64,000 nucleotides of DNA from Eukaryota sp. TZLM1-RC (taxonomy: Eukaryota; Metamonada: BaSk clade). A model generated the notes under the pieces. That model was not told the DNA's origin, made no database searches, and was given only the letters and a program-made list of their open reading frames with translations. Positions 63,796 to 64,000 of the stretch are shown here, piece by piece; within the stretch, counting starts at the first letter, position 1; the number at the start of each line of letters is the position of its first letter. Location of the stretch: contig JAUPSS010000004.1 of NCBI GenBank assembly GCA_040285825.1, positions 4,781,658 through 4,845,657 on the forward strand. The letters are read 5' to 3'. Made by a program: the position numbers and the translations under genes.

Positions 63796-64000
63796 CTAAC
63801 TAACCCTTTTTTTAGATCTAATACTACCAACTTTTATCCTGACAGGTTCCTGAAACATTGGAGTTACATTATATTGCTCAGAAGTATTTGTTGTTTCAGA
63901 TAAGAACTTTGCAAACTTGGGTTTAGGTGAACATTGGTTTGGATCGGCATAATTCGTGCCACCGACATAAAACTCCTCAATCCAAGGTGCAAGTTTAGAT
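63796..64000 (-). CDS. 3' end of an unknown gene running out of the window
   Basis: 67 codons are open from the window edge to a TAG at 63796-63798, containing APWIEEFYVGGTNYADPNQC and MFQEPVRIKVGSIRSKKR. The composition is that of a globular soluble protein with a basic C-terminus. The start and most of the protein lie beyond 64000. The family is not recognised. The last codons and the stop are inside the telomere-like repeat. Confidence 0.5.
   Translation of the reverse strand, partial: SKLAPWIEEFYVGGTNYADPNQCSPKPKFAKFLSETTNTSEQYNVTPMFQEPVRIKVGSIRSKKRVS

Overview
This window is nuclear DNA from a unicellular eukaryote (protist). It is AT-rich and carries single-copy eukaryotic housekeeping genes on both strands: ESCRT-II SNF8, a WRNIP1/MGS1 ATPase, an RSL1D1/UTP30-like nucleolar protein, ribosomal protein S11 (eS/uS17 type), rotatin, CTNNBL1, MGMT, SPCS3 and LRRC40. 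It also has one tRNA-Val(AAC). Introns are few and extremely short: eight placed with good support are 26-32 nt, and one in rotatin is placed less precisely at about 35 nt. They follow GT...AG and often start GTATG. The code looks standard, since host genes stop at TAA, TAG and TGA and have no internal TGA. Rotatin suggests an organism with centrioles or cilia. Short TTAGGG-type tracts at 57.67 kb and 63.79 kb are compatible with a TTAGGG telomere. I cannot name the species.

Layout. 0-5.9 kb: Fanzor relics, then SNF8, WRNIP1 (-), RSL1D1-like, a small unknown gene (-) and RPS11. 6.3-12.5 kb: three copies of a non-LTR retrotransposon with a restriction-enzyme-like endonuclease (RLE); two form a large inverted pair around a secreted papain-like gene. 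12.5-18.3 kb: a truncated Ty3-like LTR retrotransposon (gag, protease, RT, RNase H, partial integrase). 18.3-21.9 kb: a decayed gene, the tRNA and mostly empty DNA. 22-27 kb: rotatin. 27.6-34.5 kb: a nest of transposons (IS630/Tc1-like, hAT copies, a second RLE LINE with a 15-bp target-site duplication, a 171-bp TA-flanked MITE). 35.3-38.9 kb: a composite element with a B-family DNA polymerase exonuclease-like remnant and a Fanzor. 38.9-48.7 kb: a tether-like helical protein, an ArsB/NhaD permease, another LINE and Fanzor relics, MGMT, CTNNBL1 and an SLC6-type symporter. 49-55 kb: a second polymerase-exonuclease/Fanzor composite, an LRR relic, a Fanzor element and SPCS3. 56.3-64 kb: a long disordered protein, an RT fragment, LRRC40, a 5'-truncated Fanzor copy, a zinc-knuckle transposase tail and the 3' end of a gene leaving the window.

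The most interesting signal is the repeated Fanzor material (eukaryotic TnpB relatives, RNA-guided nucleases). At least eight fragments from three families lie in 64 kb. In one family, three copies end about 180-186 bp upstream of a host start codon in the same orientation. Two of these share a conserved roughly 165-bp 3' noncoding tail with a hairpin, the position where a guide (omega/f) RNA is expected. One copy is 5'-truncated inside the ORF and flanked by a 12-bp direct repeat, which looks like retro-mobilisation. In the composite elements a polymerase-type 3'-5' exonuclease remnant lies upstream of the Fanzor in two independent copies.

Start codons and introns were chosen by reading the sequence by eye. 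Family assignments rest on motif recognition, not on database searches.
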